64,000 bases of DNA, from the NCBI GenBank assembly GCA_029961105.1, contig JASBVO010000001.1:62001-126000 (forward strand), read 5' to 3'. The position numbers and the translations under genes were made by a program. Numbering within the stretch: position 1 is the stretch's first letter; the number at the start of each line of letters is the position of its first letter. A model generated the notes under the pieces. The model searched no databases. It worked only from the letters and a program-made list of their open reading frames with translations, and had not been told where the DNA came from. Of this stretch, positions 19,738-28,210 are shown piece by piece. Origin of the DNA: Micrococcus sp. (GTDB lineage: Bacteria; Actinomycetota; Actinomycetes; Actinomycetales; Micrococcaceae).

Positions 19738-20834
19738 CGGGTGCCCGCCGTCCGGTCCGCCGGGATGTGCAGGGCCGGTCCCGGGCCTGCACATCCCCGG
19801 CTCGCGGACCCGTCGCCGCCGCCGATCGCGTCACGGTCCCGCAGCGCCGCCACCGCCCGGCCGATCCTCGGCAGCACCTTGCGCAGCAGCCTCGGCCAGT
19901 TCGCCGGGAAGCCGGTGCCCTCGCGGCCGGCGGCGTCGTCGAGGGTCTCCAGCGCCATCCAGCCGAGCCAGGCCCGGGCCCGCCGCGCCTCGGCCGGGTC
20001 CCGGGCGATCGCCTCCAGCTTCTCCTCGCCGTGCCACAGCGAAAGGTAGGCCGGGTTCAGCGCGGGGTCCCAGGCGCTGGCCAGGTCCCAGTCGAGGACG
20101 CCGGTCAGGACCCATCGCCCCTCGGCACGGGCCCAGCGCATGTTGTGCCCGGCCAGGTCCCCGTGGACCAGCGAGGGGGTCACCACCGGGTTCTCCGTCC
20201 ACCCCACCAGCGTCCCGAGCAGCTCCTCGACGGTGTCCGGGAACGCCGCCACGGACACGGACGGGTGCTCGGCCGTCCAGTCCCCGTCCCACAGCCGGCC
20301 GCCATGGGCGTCCCGGAGCCGCCCGGGCAGTTCCCGCACGGTCCTCACCCGCGCCGGCGTCCACGGCCCGCGGTAGGCGAACGCCGGCCCCAGGTGCGGT
20401 TGCAGGGCCGTGGTGTCCACGGCCGCCAGCGCCTCGCACAGCCCGCGCAGTACCGCCGGGTCACCCTCGTGCGGCGGGTGTGCCTGGCCGGGGAGGTACT
20501 CCTGGACGACGGCGGCCGTCCCGTCCGGCCCGGTGACCACCTCGGTGAGGGGCACCGGCAGGGCCACGGGGAGCTGCGCCGTCGTCGCCAGGGCCTGCAC
20601 GAGCGCGACATTCGCCGGCAGGCGTCCGGCGGCCACCTCGGTACGGCTCATCCGCACCGCCCCGACGCCGGGCAGCACGAGCACCCGGTGGAACTGACCG
20701 CCCTCCTCCACGACGCCGGCGGTCCAGTCCGCCGTGGCGAGCCGTCCGGCCGCGGCGAGGGAGGCGGTTCCCAGCGGCCGGGAGGCGGCGGCGCGGGCGA
20801 GCCCGACGTCGGCGGCGGTGGGTGGGGAGGCCAT
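19734..20834 (-). CDS. APH-fold phosphotransferase
   Basis: The 366-aa protein has the APH catalytic loop LVHGDLAGHNMRW and metal loop GVLDWDLASAWDPALN, preceded by a typical N-lobe (FHRVLVLPGVGAVRMSRTE). It differs strongly from the APH gene at 17691, so the two are not a recent duplication. ATG at 20834 lies 6 nt after a TACCGT box on the minus strand, indicating a leaderless start; the divergent CPBP gene starts 61 bp away. Its stop overlaps the zapE start, so they form a two-gene operon. Substrate unknown; an antibiotic-resistance role cannot be claimed. Confidence 0.85.
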   Translation of the reverse strand: MASPPTAADVGLARAAASRPLGTASLAAAGRLATADWTAGVVEEGGQFHRVLVLPGVGAVRMSRTEVAAGRLPANVALVQALATTAQLPVALPVPLTEVVTGPDGTAAVVQEYLPGQAHPPHEGDPAVLRGLCEALAAVDTTALQPHLGPAFAYRGPWTPARVRTVRELPGRLRDAHGGRLWDGDWTAEHPSVSVAAFPDTVEELLGTLVGWTENPVVTPSLVHGDLAGHNMRWARAEGRWVLTGVLDWDLASAWDPALNPAYLSLWHGEEKLEAIARDPAEARRARAWLGWMALETLDDAAGREGTGFPANWPRLLRKVLPRIGRAVAALRDRDAIGGGDGSASRGCAGPGPALHIPADRTAGTR

Positions 20835-20840
20835 GGACCC

Positions 20841-20846
20841 ACGGTA
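20841..20846 (-). promoter_or_regulatory. -10 box of the APH-zapE pair
   Basis: Minus-strand TACCGT ends 6 nt before ATG at 20834. Confidence 0.5.
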
Positions 20847-20883
20847 GCCCGGGCCGCTGGCGCATCCGGCCAGCGGCCCTTCC

Positions 20884-20889
20884 TACACT
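20884..20889 (+). promoter_or_regulatory. -10 box of the CPBP gene (leaderless)
   Basis: TACACT ends 6 nt before GTG at 20896. The divergent APH promoter lies in the same 61-bp gap. Confidence 0.5.
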
Positions 20890-20895
20890 GGTCCG

Positions 20896-21804
20896 GTGAC
20901 CACCCCCGCAGCGCCCCAGCCGACCGACCGTCTCCGCGCCTCGGCCGTTACCCCGCCCTCGGCCCGCGCGGTCCGCTGGGAGATCGCGATCGTGCTCGGG
21001 CTGTCCCTGGGCAAGTCGGCGGTCTACGCGATCGTCAACCTGCTGGACAAGATGAGCCGGGGGCCGCTGTCCGGGCAGACCACCACGCTGAACCCGCCGC
21101 TGGCCGACCGCCAGTACTGGGACCTCACCTACCAGTTGCTGGACATCGGCTTCGCCCTGGTGCCGGTGCTGCTGGTGTTCCACCTGCTGTGGATCCGCGG
21201 CCGCAACCCGTTCAGGGCCTTCGGCCTGGACGGCCGCCGCCCGGGTGCGGACCTGGGCTGGGGCGTGGGCCTGTTCGTGGCGATCGGCCTGGGCACCTTG
21301 GCCGTCTACGCGGCCGGACGGGCCGCCGGGGTGACCACGGCCATCGTCGGCAGCGCGATGAACGAGTACTGGTGGACCACCCCGGTCCTGGTGCTCTCCG
21401 CCCTGCGGCACGCCGTGCTGGAGGAGGTGATCGTGGTGGCCTGGCTGTTCGACCGGCTCGGCTACCTGCAGCAGCTCAAGGCAGGGTGGGGCCCGGCTCG
21501 GCCGGGCACCCTGCCCGGTGGCCAGTCCGGGGCGCCCGGCGGACTGCGCAGCTGGGCCAGCGGCGCCTTTGCACCCCTGAACGCCACGACCGTGGTGGTG
21601 GGGTGCGCGATCCTGCGCGGGGCCTACCACCTCTACCAGGGGATCGGGCCGGGGGTCGGCAACCTGCTCATGGGCCTGGTGTTCGGCGCGCTGTACCTGC
21701 GCTACCGGCGGGTGATGCCGCTGGTGCTGGCACACCTGCTGCTGGACGTGTCCGGCTTCGTGGCCTATCCGCTGCTGGCCCGGCTGGGGCTGTTCGGCAC
21801 CTGA
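20896..21804 (+). CDS. CPBP family membrane protein (putative glutamic protease)
   Basis: The 302-aa protein has about seven to eight hydrophobic segments and the three CPBP/Abi motifs: the EE pair in HAVLEEVIVVAWLFDRL, a His in GAYHLYQGIG, and the His in LAHLLLDVSGF. In the classical EExxxR motif the Arg is needed; here that position is Val, with the nearest Arg later, so proteolytic activity is uncertain. Family members process prenylated proteins or act in immunity and self-protection of peptide producers. A 25-residue loop (GPARPGTLPGGQSGAPGG) interrupts the core. No toxin or bacteriocin gene is nearby. Confidence 0.82.
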   Translation: MTTPAAPQPTDRLRASAVTPPSARAVRWEIAIVLGLSLGKSAVYAIVNLLDKMSRGPLSGQTTTLNPPLADRQYWDLTYQLLDIGFALVPVLLVFHLLWIRGRNPFRAFGLDGRRPGADLGWGVGLFVAIGLGTLAVYAAGRAAGVTTAIVGSAMNEYWWTTPVLVLSALRHAVLEEVIVVAWLFDRLGYLQQLKAGWGPARPGTLPGGQSGAPGGLRSWASGAFAPLNATTVVVGCAILRGAYHLYQGIGPGVGNLLMGLVFGALYLRYRRVMPLVLAHLLLDVSGFVAYPLLARLGLFGT

Positions 21805-21835
21805 ACCGAACGTCCCCCAGCGGGTGGCGGTGCCC

Positions 21836-22492
21836 TCAGAGGGTGACGGTGCCCTTGGGGGTCTCGAAGGTGACCTCGAGGATGCCGGGCGTGCCGGAGG
21901 GGGACTCGAAGATGACGTTCATGTCCTCGACGCGCTGCTGCGGGTCGTCCAGGCCCAGCCAGTCGCGCACGCGCTCCCGTGAGCCGGCGATCGTGATGGA
22001 GGACAGCTCGGCCTGCGGCTCGGCGGCCCGCGAGGGGTGCAGGTCCTCGGTGCCGTCGTCCCAGCGCAACAGGTAGGGCACCTGCGGGTCCGCGATGAGG
22101 CCCTTGATGCCGATCTGCCGCCAGGTCAGCTCGCGGCCGTCCGGAAACTTGCGGTTGCCGGGCACGGACTGGCGCTCCAGCCGCTCCTCGAACGGGGCGA
22201 GGTCGTCGACGGCCACGCACCAGCCCATCCAGCCGCCGCCCATCTCCGAGCGGGCGCGCACGGCCTGGCCGAACGGCGCCTTCGCGGAGGAGGGGTGGTC
22301 GAGCACCTCGACGACCTCCAGGTACTGGCGGTTGCGCAACGGGAAGATGGCGTTGCGGGTGCCGAAGCGAGGGTGGACGCCGCCCTTGACCCGTTCGATG
22401 CCCAGGGCATCGGCGATCCGGGCGACGGCGGTGGCAAGGCCCTCTTCGGGGCCGACGGCGTACGAGACGTGATCGAGGCGCATCATGGGCAT
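21836..22492 (-). CDS. VOC/glyoxalase-like domain protein
   Basis: The 218-aa protein begins MRLDHVSYAVGPEEG and matches glyoxalase-like domain proteins (PF13468 type) with FGTRNAIFPLRNRQYLEVVEVLD and a second half that repeats the fold. It may bind a metal and a small substrate; no specific reaction can be assigned. ATG at 22492 is taken with GGGA about 6 nt upstream; ATGs at 22486 and 22483 are equally possible. A candidate DtxR/IdeR iron box lies 31 bp upstream, overlapping the predicted transcription start, so the gene may be repressed by iron. Confidence 0.78.
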   Translation of the reverse strand: MPMMRLDHVSYAVGPEEGLATAVARIADALGIERVKGGVHPRFGTRNAIFPLRNRQYLEVVEVLDHPSSAKAPFGQAVRARSEMGGGWMGWCVAVDDLAPFEERLERQSVPGNRKFPDGRELTWRQIGIKGLIADPQVPYLLRWDDGTEDLHPSRAAEPQAELSSITIAGSRERVRDWLGLDDPQQRVEDMNVIFESPSGTPGILEVTFETPKGTVTL

Positions 22493-22522
22493 ATCGTCCC
22501 ACTTCCCCGTGGCGGGGATCGC

Positions 22523-22541
22523 TTAGGTTAACCTCACTTGA
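22523..22541. promoter_or_regulatory. Candidate DtxR/IdeR iron box
   Basis: TTAGGTTAACCTCACTTGA matches the actinobacterial consensus (TTAGGTTAGSCTAACCTAA) at about 14 of 19 positions, with a perfect left half. A minus-strand TACTTT (-10-like) at 22542-22547 would start transcription inside the box. Confidence 0.45.
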
Positions 22542-22720
22542 AAAGTAGCGCAGGTCACACTCGCGGGCTGCCCTTGCGGTCCTGTCGCCCTCGGGAGGCG
22601 CGGCTGGGCAATCCCACAAGGGACGATGCCCTCGCGCCGTGGGCGGACTGGCCGGAAGACGCGAACGCCGGGACGAGGAGGCGCGAACGCCCGGGCCGCG
22701 TCACGAGGACGGTCAGGCGG
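22542..22720. other. Intergenic stretch without recognised gene
   Basis: Between the VOC promoter and the metY control region the DNA is GC-rich with no start-plus-RBS reading frame, repeat or hairpin that I would defend. Confidence 0.5.
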
Positions 22721-22735
22721 GGTCACACTGTGACC
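22721..22735. promoter_or_regulatory. Palindromic operator candidate upstream of metY
   Basis: GGTCACACTGTGACC is a perfect 7-bp inverted repeat around one central base. It ends 8 bp before the proposed metY -35 box, a position typical for a regulator site. The binding protein is unknown. Confidence 0.4.
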
Positions 22736-22742
22736 GGCCGGG

Positions 22743-22771
22743 GTGACCCGCTCGCGCCGATCTGGCAGACT
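22743..22771 (+). promoter_or_regulatory. metY-metX promoter
   Basis: A -35-like GTGACC (22743-22748) and -10-like CAGACT (22766-22771) are 17 nt apart. Transcription would start near 22778, exactly where the riboswitch begins. Confidence 0.5.
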
Positions 22772-22778
22772 GGACGCA

Positions 22779-22900
22779 GGTCATGAGCGCCAGCACCAAG
22801 CCCCGGCTTGCTGGCCGGCAACCCTCCAGCTCGCGGTGGGGTGCCCCGGGTGAGGACCAGGCGGGTGTCGACCGGCACCTGCAAGCGCGGGCCACCACGC
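22779..22900 (+). ncRNA. SAM riboswitch, SAM-IV-like
   Basis: The leader starts GGTCATGAGCGCCAGC and contains AAGCCCCGGCTTGCTGG, CCGGCAACCC, then GCGGTGGGGTGCCCCGGGTGA and GACC (22855-22858), which closes P1 with GGTC (22779-22782). These are the conserved strands of the S-adenosylmethionine-binding S-box/SAM-IV group found in actinobacteria. High SAM should reduce expression of metY and metX. The 3' border is approximate; about 65 nt of further leader, including a possible expression platform, precede the metY ATG. The subclass (SAM-IV or SAM-I/IV) needs a covariance model. Confidence 0.85.
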
Positions 22901-22965
22901 CACGGCACTGTCGAAGCAGTGCCCGGCGCCACCGGGTGGCCCTGACGGATACAGGAGCCGATTCG

Positions 22966-24348
22966 ATGACCGATAACCCGAACACCGAGGCCAGCATCCC
23001 CGCCTCGGCCGCCGAGGACCAGGCCGCCGAGGCCGCGGGCTGGGGGTTCGAGACCCGCCAGGTGCACTCGGGCATCCCGGAGGTGAACCCCTTCGGCGCC
23101 ACCGCGCTGCCGATCATCCAGTCCAACTCCTTCGACTTCCCCTCCCACGAGGTCGCCGCCGACCGGTTCGCGCTGAAGGACCTCGGCCCCATCTACACCC
23201 GCATCGGCAACCCGACCCAGGAGGCCGTGGAGGGCAAGATCGCCGCGCTCGAGGGCGGCGTGGGCGCCCTGCTGCTGGCCTCGGGCCAGGCGGCCACCAC
23301 CTTCTCGGTCCTCAACCTCGCCGGCGCCGGGGACCACGTGGTGGTCTCGGCCTCCCTCTACGGCGGCACCCAGAACCTGTTCAAGCACACCCTCGCCAAG
23401 GTCGGCATCACCACCACCTTCGTCCAGGACCCGGACGACCTGGACGAGTGGAAGGGCGCCATCCGGGACAACACGAAGCTGCTGTTCGGCGAGACGCTGG
23501 GCAACCCGCGCGGTGACGTGCTGGACCTGCGCGGCGTCGCCGACGTCGCCCACGCCGCGGGCGTGCCGTTCATCGTGGACAACACCCTGGCCACCCCGTA
23601 CCTGCTGCGGCCGATCGAGCACGGCGCGGACGTGGTCGTGCACTCGGCCACCAAGTACCTCGGCGGCCATGCGGTGGCCATGGGCGGGGTGATCGTGGAC
23701 GCCGGCTCCTTCGACTACGCCTCCCAGCCGGAGCGCTTCCCGGGCTTCAACACCCCGGACGAGAGCTACGACGGGCTGGTGTTCGCCCGGGACCTCGGCG
23801 TCGAGGGCATCCTCGGGGCCAACCTTGCCTACATCCTGAAGGCCCGGGTGCAGCTGCTGCGGGACTACGGCAGCGCGATCAGCCCGTTCAACGCCTTCCT
23901 CATCAACCTCGGCCTGGAGACCCTGTCCCTGCGGATGGAGCGCCACGTGGCCAACGCGCAGCAGGTCGCCGACTACCTGGAGGGCCACGCCCAGGTCGAG
24001 GCCGTGATCTATCCGGGCCTGGCCTCCAGCCCGTGGCACGAGCGCGCCCAGCAGTACCTGCCGCAGGGCGCCGGTGGCTTCGTGTCCTTCGAGATCACCG
24101 GGGGCCGCGAGGCCGGCGCGCGGTTCGTGGACGCCCTGCGCCTGCACCACCAGGTGGCCAACATCGGGGACATCCGCTCGCTCGTCATCCACCCGGCCTC
24201 CACCACGCACTCCCAGCTCACCGAGGACGAGCAGCGCGCCGCCGGCGTCACGCCCGGACTGGTCCGGCTGTCCGTGGGCGTGGAGAGCATCGAGGACATC
24301 CTGGCGGACCTCGAGGAGGGGTTCGCCGCCGCCAACGTGAGCGCGTGA
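22966..24348 (+). CDS. metY: O-acetylhomoserine sulfhydrylase
   Basis: The 460-aa PLP enzyme makes homocysteine from O-acetylhomoserine and sulfide in methionine synthesis. Cys/Met metabolism hallmarks include YTRIGNPTQEAVEGKIAALE, SGQAATTFSV, and the PLP-Lys motif HSATKYLGGH with Lys230. ATG at 22966 is chosen from AGGAG 8 nt upstream and because the open frame upstream is riboswitch. A hydrophilic N-terminal extension of about 25 residues precedes the fold. It is followed after 17 nt by metX, which makes its substrate. Confidence 0.96.
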   Translation: MTDNPNTEASIPASAAEDQAAEAAGWGFETRQVHSGIPEVNPFGATALPIIQSNSFDFPSHEVAADRFALKDLGPIYTRIGNPTQEAVEGKIAALEGGVGALLLASGQAATTFSVLNLAGAGDHVVVSASLYGGTQNLFKHTLAKVGITTTFVQDPDDLDEWKGAIRDNTKLLFGETLGNPRGDVLDLRGVADVAHAAGVPFIVDNTLATPYLLRPIEHGADVVVHSATKYLGGHAVAMGGVIVDAGSFDYASQPERFPGFNTPDESYDGLVFARDLGVEGILGANLAYILKARVQLLRDYGSAISPFNAFLINLGLETLSLRMERHVANAQQVADYLEGHAQVEAVIYPGLASSPWHERAQQYLPQGAGGFVSFEITGGREAGARFVDALRLHHQVANIGDIRSLVIHPASTTHSQLTEDEQRAAGVTPGLVRLSVGVESIEDILADLEEGFAAANVSA

Positions 24349-24365
24349 GGCGCGGAGGAACACCC

Positions 24366-25487
24366 ATGACCATGACCAGCCCCCACCAGACCAGCACCGT
24401 CCTTCCCGACGGCGGCCTGCACTCCCAGCAGATCGGCGCCTTCGACTTCGAGACCGGCGGGCACCTGCCCGCCGTGGAGATCGCGTACGAGACCTGGGGC
24501 ACGCTGAACGCCGAGCGATCCAACGCGGTGCTGGTGCTGCACGCCCTGACCGGCTCCACCCACGTGGCCTCCTCCACGGGGGAACCGGAGGCCGGCTGGT
24601 GGGAGGGCATCATCGGCCCGGGCGCCCCGGTGGACACGGACACGTGGTTCGTGGTGGCCCCCAACATGCTGGGCGGTTGCTACGGGACGACCGGGCCGTC
24701 GTCGCTGGATCCCGAGGGCACCCCCTGGGGATCGCGGTTCCCGTTCACCACCATCCGGGACTCGGTCCACGCCGAGGCCCGGCTCGCGGACGCCCTGGGC
24801 ATCGACTCCTGGCAGGCCGTGATCGGCGGCTCGATGGGCGGAGCCCGGGCCCTGGAGTGGGCCGCCACCTACCCGGACCGGGTCCGCGGCATGGCCGTCA
24901 TCGCCTGCGGCGCCCACTCCACGGCCGAGCAGATCGCCTTCGCCCAGGCCCAGGTCCAGGCGATCACCCTGGACCCTGACTTCCGCGGCGGCGACTACTA
25001 CGGCCGCTCCCGGCCGGACGCCGGCCTGGGCATCGCCCGGCGGATCGCACACATCACCTACCGCTCCGAGCCGGACATGGGTGCCCGCTTCGGGCGCAAC
25101 CCGCAGCAGGACGAGGACCCCTTCGGCCATCCGGTGCGCCGGGCCGGCCGCTACCAGGTGGAGTCCTACCTGGACTACCAGGCCTCCAAGCTCGCCGGGC
25201 GCTTCGACGCCAACAGCTACCTGGTCCTCACCGAGGCGCTGATGAGCCACGACGTCGCCCGCGGACGCGGGGCCGAGGATGAGGTGCTGGCCGGGATCCC
25301 CGCCACGGCGTTCATCGCCGCGGTGGACTCTGACCGGCTCTACTTCCCGGGCCAGTCCCAGGAACTGGCCCGCCAGCTGCCCGGCGAGGTGCCGGTGTTC
25401 ATGATCGACTCGCCGATCGGCCACGACGGCTTCCTGACGGACATGGACCAGGTGGCCGGCGAGATGAAGCGCGCCCTGGGGCTCTAG
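24366..25487 (+). CDS. metX: Homoserine O-acetyltransferase
   Basis: The 373-aa alpha/beta-hydrolase acetylates homoserine with acetyl-CoA. The catalytic triad is visible: Ser156 in IGGSMGGARALEW, Asp in AVDSDRLYFP and His in GHDGFLTD. LVLHALTGSTH and the lid sequence are typical of MetX, and length is normal. ATG at 24366 is set by GGAGG (24354-24358) 7 nt upstream; the longer open frame back to 24033 is an alternative frame of metY. It shares the SAM-controlled transcript with metY. An imperfect 21-bp stem-loop follows. Confidence 0.97.
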   Translation: MTMTSPHQTSTVLPDGGLHSQQIGAFDFETGGHLPAVEIAYETWGTLNAERSNAVLVLHALTGSTHVASSTGEPEAGWWEGIIGPGAPVDTDTWFVVAPNMLGGCYGTTGPSSLDPEGTPWGSRFPFTTIRDSVHAEARLADALGIDSWQAVIGGSMGGARALEWAATYPDRVRGMAVIACGAHSTAEQIAFAQAQVQAITLDPDFRGGDYYGRSRPDAGLGIARRIAHITYRSEPDMGARFGRNPQQDEDPFGHPVRRAGRYQVESYLDYQASKLAGRFDANSYLVLTEALMSHDVARGRGAEDEVLAGIPATAFIAAVDSDRLYFPGQSQELARQLPGEVPVFMIDSPIGHDGFLTDMDQVAGEMKRALGL

Positions 25488-25518
25488 ACGGACCTCACCG
25501 CCGCCCGGCCACGCCGTT

Positions 25519-25573
25519 CCCGGGTCGCAAACCGCAGGTTGATCCGGCGATGACCTGTGGTCTGTGACCCGGG
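25519..25573. terminator. Terminator-like stem-loop after metX
   Basis: Arms 25519-25539 and 25553-25573 pair over 21 positions, 18 of them Watson-Crick, flanking a 13-nt loop. It lies 32 nt after the metX stop. Confidence 0.6.
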
Positions 25574-25589
25574 AGCGCGCTGGGCCCGA

Positions 25590-25620
25590 TTGATCAGCGC
25601 CGGCCGGGGGCCTCTACCCT
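25590..25620 (+). promoter_or_regulatory. Leaderless promoter of the esterase gene
   Basis: TACCCT (25615-25620) ends 6 nt before ATG at 25627; a -35-like TTGATC is at 25590-25595 with a 19-nt gap. Confidence 0.45.
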
Positions 25621-25626
25621 GTGGGT

Positions 25627-26316
25627 ATGACTGATTCCGCAGCCGTCACCCCCGAGCCGTTCGTCCGCTGGTCCCGTCCCGAGGCCGAGCGCACGGGCAC
25701 CCACCTGCTGGTGGTGCTGCACGGCTACGGAGCGGACGAGAACGACCTGTTCGGGATCGTGCCCGAACTGCCGGGCAAGTTCACGATCGCCTCGGTCCGG
25801 GCACCGCTGGCCATGGACCACGGCGGCTTCACCTGGTTCCCGCTGACCACGTCCATGAGCTCCTCCCCGCTGGCGGTGCGCGCCGCGGTCGAGGACCTCC
25901 AGGCCTGGGTGGGCGACCAGCGTGAGCACTTCGCCAGCACCTCACTGCTGGGGTTCTCGATGGGGATGGCCATGGCCACCTCGCTGCTGCGCCTGGATCC
26001 GGAGGCCTACGCCTGCGTGGTCGGCCTCTCCGGCTTCGCGGTGAACCCGGACCAGGACGGTGCGGCAGCGAGCGCGGGCACCGGGCCCCTGGCCGGGTTC
26101 TTCGACGACGAGGCCGTCAAGCGCGTGAAGCCGAAGGTGTTCTGGGGGCGGGACCAGGCCGATCCGGTCATCTCCCAGGACAAGGTCGAGTACACCCACG
26201 CCTGGATGAACGAGCACGTGGACCTGACCAAGGTCCTCTACGCCGGGATCGGCCACGGCATCGGCCCGCAGGAACTGCGGCACGTGGGGGAGTACCTGGA
26301 CTACGTGGTCAGGTAG
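25627..26316 (+). CDS. Phospholipase/carboxylesterase-type alpha/beta-hydrolase
   Basis: The 229-aa cytosolic hydrolase of the YpfH/carboxylesterase type has LHGYGADENDLFGI (oxyanion loop), nucleophile Ser111 in GFSMGMAM, Asp in DQADPVIS and His in GIGHGIGP. It would cleave short-chain esters or lysophospholipids. ATG at 25627 is taken instead of an in-frame GTG at 25621 because it coincides with the predicted transcription start. It converges on the S4-domain gene with 7 nt between the stops. Confidence 0.85.
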   Translation: MTDSAAVTPEPFVRWSRPEAERTGTHLLVVLHGYGADENDLFGIVPELPGKFTIASVRAPLAMDHGGFTWFPLTTSMSSSPLAVRAAVEDLQAWVGDQREHFASTSLLGFSMGMAMATSLLRLDPEAYACVVGLSGFAVNPDQDGAAASAGTGPLAGFFDDEAVKRVKPKVFWGRDQADPVISQDKVEYTHAWMNEHVDLTKVLYAGIGHGIGPQELRHVGEYLDYVVR

Positions 26317-26323
26317 CCGCTCA

Positions 26324-26587
26324 GTGGCCGGCCGGGACCACCTTGACGGCCTCGCCGGAGAACTCGATGACGTCCCCGTGATGCAGCTGGCGGCCGCGGC
26401 GGGTCTCCGGGTCCCCGTTGACCTGCACCAGCCCGGCCTCGATGACCACCCGCGCGTCGGCCCCGTCCTCCACCAGGTTGGCCAGCTTCAGCGCCTGCCC
26501 GAGCCGGATCACCTCGTCGCGGGTCTCGAGCGGCGTCGGATGGGACGCCGGGGACTGGGGGGCGTGCCGGGCGGTGTGTTCAGACAT
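26324..26587 (-). CDS. Small RNA-binding S4 domain protein
   Basis: The 87-aa protein is essentially one S4 domain: IRLGQALKLANLVEDG, GLVQVNGDPETRRGRQL and HHGDVIEFSGEAVKV, the order seen in YbcJ/RqcP-like proteins that bind structured RNA or ribosomes. ATG at 26587 is chosen over an upstream ATG because a minus-strand GACAAT box ends 6 nt before it. The short N-terminus is His/Pro-rich. A role in ribosome quality control or rRNA binding is possible but not shown. Confidence 0.82.
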
Positions 26588-26593
26588 GGCTCC

Positions 26594-26599
26594 ATTGTC
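26594..26599 (-). promoter_or_regulatory. -10 box of the S4 gene (leaderless)
   Basis: Minus-strand GACAAT ends 6 nt before ATG at 26587. Confidence 0.4.
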
Positions 26600-26705
26600 G
26601 CCGATGTCCACGGGACGGCGTGAGGCATCATCCGCCCTCGTCGTGCCCTGCCGCGGCGACCGTACCGGGGGTGGTGGCGGTTCAGTGACGGGGCGGCGTG
26701 GGACC

Positions 26706-26711
26706 TAGACT
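26706..26711 (+). promoter_or_regulatory. -10 box of glyS
   Basis: TAGACT predicts transcription from about 26718 and thus a 100-nt leader before the glyS ATG. I see no T-box or other named leader element in it. Confidence 0.45.
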
Positions 26712-26818
26712 GTCTGACGTGGTTGCCGGCATCCGCCGGCCGCCCCCTGCCCGACCCACCAGCACCAGCGCGGGCCGCCGCCGGCGGCTTCACGCGCAGA
26801 CACGGATGTGATGCCCCC

Positions 26819-28210
26819 ATGGCCCCCAAGTCCACCCTCGACCAGGTCATCTCCCTCGCGAAGCGACGCGGCTTCGTGTTCCAGGCCGGAGAGATCTACG
26901 GCGGTTCCCGCTCGGCGTGGGACTACGGGCCGCTGGGCGTGGAGCTGAAGGACAACATCAAGACCCAGTGGTGGAACACCTTCGTGCGCGGCCGGGAGGA
27001 CATGGTCGGGCTGGACTCCTCCATCATCCTGCCGCGGGCCGTCTGGCAGGCCTCGGGCCACGTGGAGACGTTCACCGACCCGCTGGTGGAGTGCCTCTCC
27101 TGCCACAAGCGCCACCGCCAGGACCACCTCATCGAGGCGTTCGAGGCGAAGAAGGGCCGCAAGCCCGAGGGCGGCACGGACGGCATGGAGGAGATCGTGT
27201 GCCCGGACTGCGGCACGCGCGGGCAGTGGACGGAGCCGCAGACCTTCTCCGGGCTGATGAAGACCTTCCTGGGCCCGGTGGACAACGAGGAGGGCCTGCA
27301 CTACCTGCGCCCGGAGACCGCCCAGGGCATCTTCGTGAACTTCCTCAACGTGGTCGGCGCCGCCCGCCGCAAGCCCCCGTTCGGCATCGGCCAGATCGGC
27401 AAGGCCTTCCGCAACGAGATCACCCCCGGCAACTTCATCTTCCGCACCCGCGAGTTCGAGCAGATGGAGATCGAGTACTTCGTCCACCCGGACGAGGCGA
27501 AGCAGCACTTCGACACGTGGGTGGAGGCCTGCTGGGACTGGTTCATCGACCTCGGGATCAACCCGGACAACATGCGGCGCTTCGACGTCCCTGACGGTGA
27601 GCGCGCCCACTACTCGGACGCCACCATCGATCTCGAGTACCGCTTCGGGTTCCAGGGCTCGGAGTGGGGCGAGCTGATGGGCATCGCCAACCGCACCGAC
27701 TTCGACCTGACGTCCCACACCGAGGCCTCGGGCACCAAGATGCAGTACTTCGACCAGGCCACCGGCGAGCGGTACACCCCGTACGTCATCGAGCCGAGCT
27801 TCGGGCTGACCCGCTCCATGATGGCGTTCCTGGTGGACGCCTACCGGGAGGAGGAGGCCCCCAACGCCAAGGGCGGCACGGACACTCGCACCGTGCTCGG
27901 CTTGGACCCGCGGATCGCCCCGGTCAAGGCCGCCGTGCTGCCGCTGTCCCGCAAGGAGGAGCTGGTGCCGACCGCGAAGAGGCTCGCCGACGAGCTGCGC
28001 GGGGTCTGGAACATCGACTATGACGACGCCGGCGCCATCGGCCGCCGCTACCGCCGCCAGGACGAGATCGGCACCCCGTACTGCATCACCGTGGACTTCG
28101 ACTCGCTCGAGGACCAGGCCGTGACCATCCGCGAGCGGGACACCATGGCCCAGGAGCGCGTGGGCCTGGACAAGGTGCGCGGCTGGCTGTTCGAGCGGCT
28201 GGCCCAGTGA
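26819..28210 (+). CDS. glyS: Glycyl-tRNA synthetase (dimeric type)
   Basis: The 463-aa class II synthetase charges tRNA-Gly. Motif 2 is seen in [31 protein letters not shown] and motif 3 near [17 protein letters not shown]; the anticodon-binding domain ends the protein. Four Cys (CLSCHKRH and CPDCGTRG) form a zinc ribbon in the N-terminal half. ATG at 26819 begins the family-typical [21 protein letters not shown]; no good Shine-Dalgarno is visible. A GTGA overlap couples it to the GNAT gene. Confidence 0.97.
   Translation: MAPKSTLDQVISLAKRRGFVFQAGEIYGGSRSAWDYGPLGVELKDNIKTQWWNTFVRGREDMVGLDSSIILPRAVWQASGHVETFTDPLVECLSCHKRHRQDHLIEAFEAKKGRKPEGGTDGMEEIVCPDCGTRGQWTEPQTFSGLMKTFLGPVDNEEGLHYLRPETAQGIFVNFLNVVGAARRKPPFGIGQIGKAFRNEITPGNFIFRTREFEQMEIEYFVHPDEAKQHFDTWVEACWDWFIDLGINPDNMRRFDVPDGERAHYSDATIDLEYRFGFQGSEWGELMGIANRTDFDLTSHTEASGTKMQYFDQATGERYTPYVIEPSFGLTRSMMAFLVDAYREEEAPNAKGGTDTRTVLGLDPRIAPVKAAVLPLSRKEELVPTAKRLADELRGVWNIDYDDAGAIGRRYRRQDEIGTPYCITVDFDSLEDQAVTIRERDTMAQERVGLDKVRGWLFERLAQ

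Noticed and set aside
19738-19794. Upstream ATG for zapE at 19794
   Set aside because: It would overlap the preceding gene by 61 nt; the GTG at 19737 gives the GTGA overlap used repeatedly in this genome.
17691-20834. Antibiotic-resistance cluster from two APH-fold genes
   Set aside because: The APH fold is shared by many metabolic kinases; no close match to a known resistance enzyme can be shown and no mobile element is present.
24033-24365. Longer start for metX
   Set aside because: The extension overlaps metY in another frame; GGAGG and the family start fix ATG at 24366.
26712-26818. Possible T-box or other riboswitch in the 100-nt glyS leader
   Set aside because: No T-box sequence, specifier loop or antiterminator could be found.
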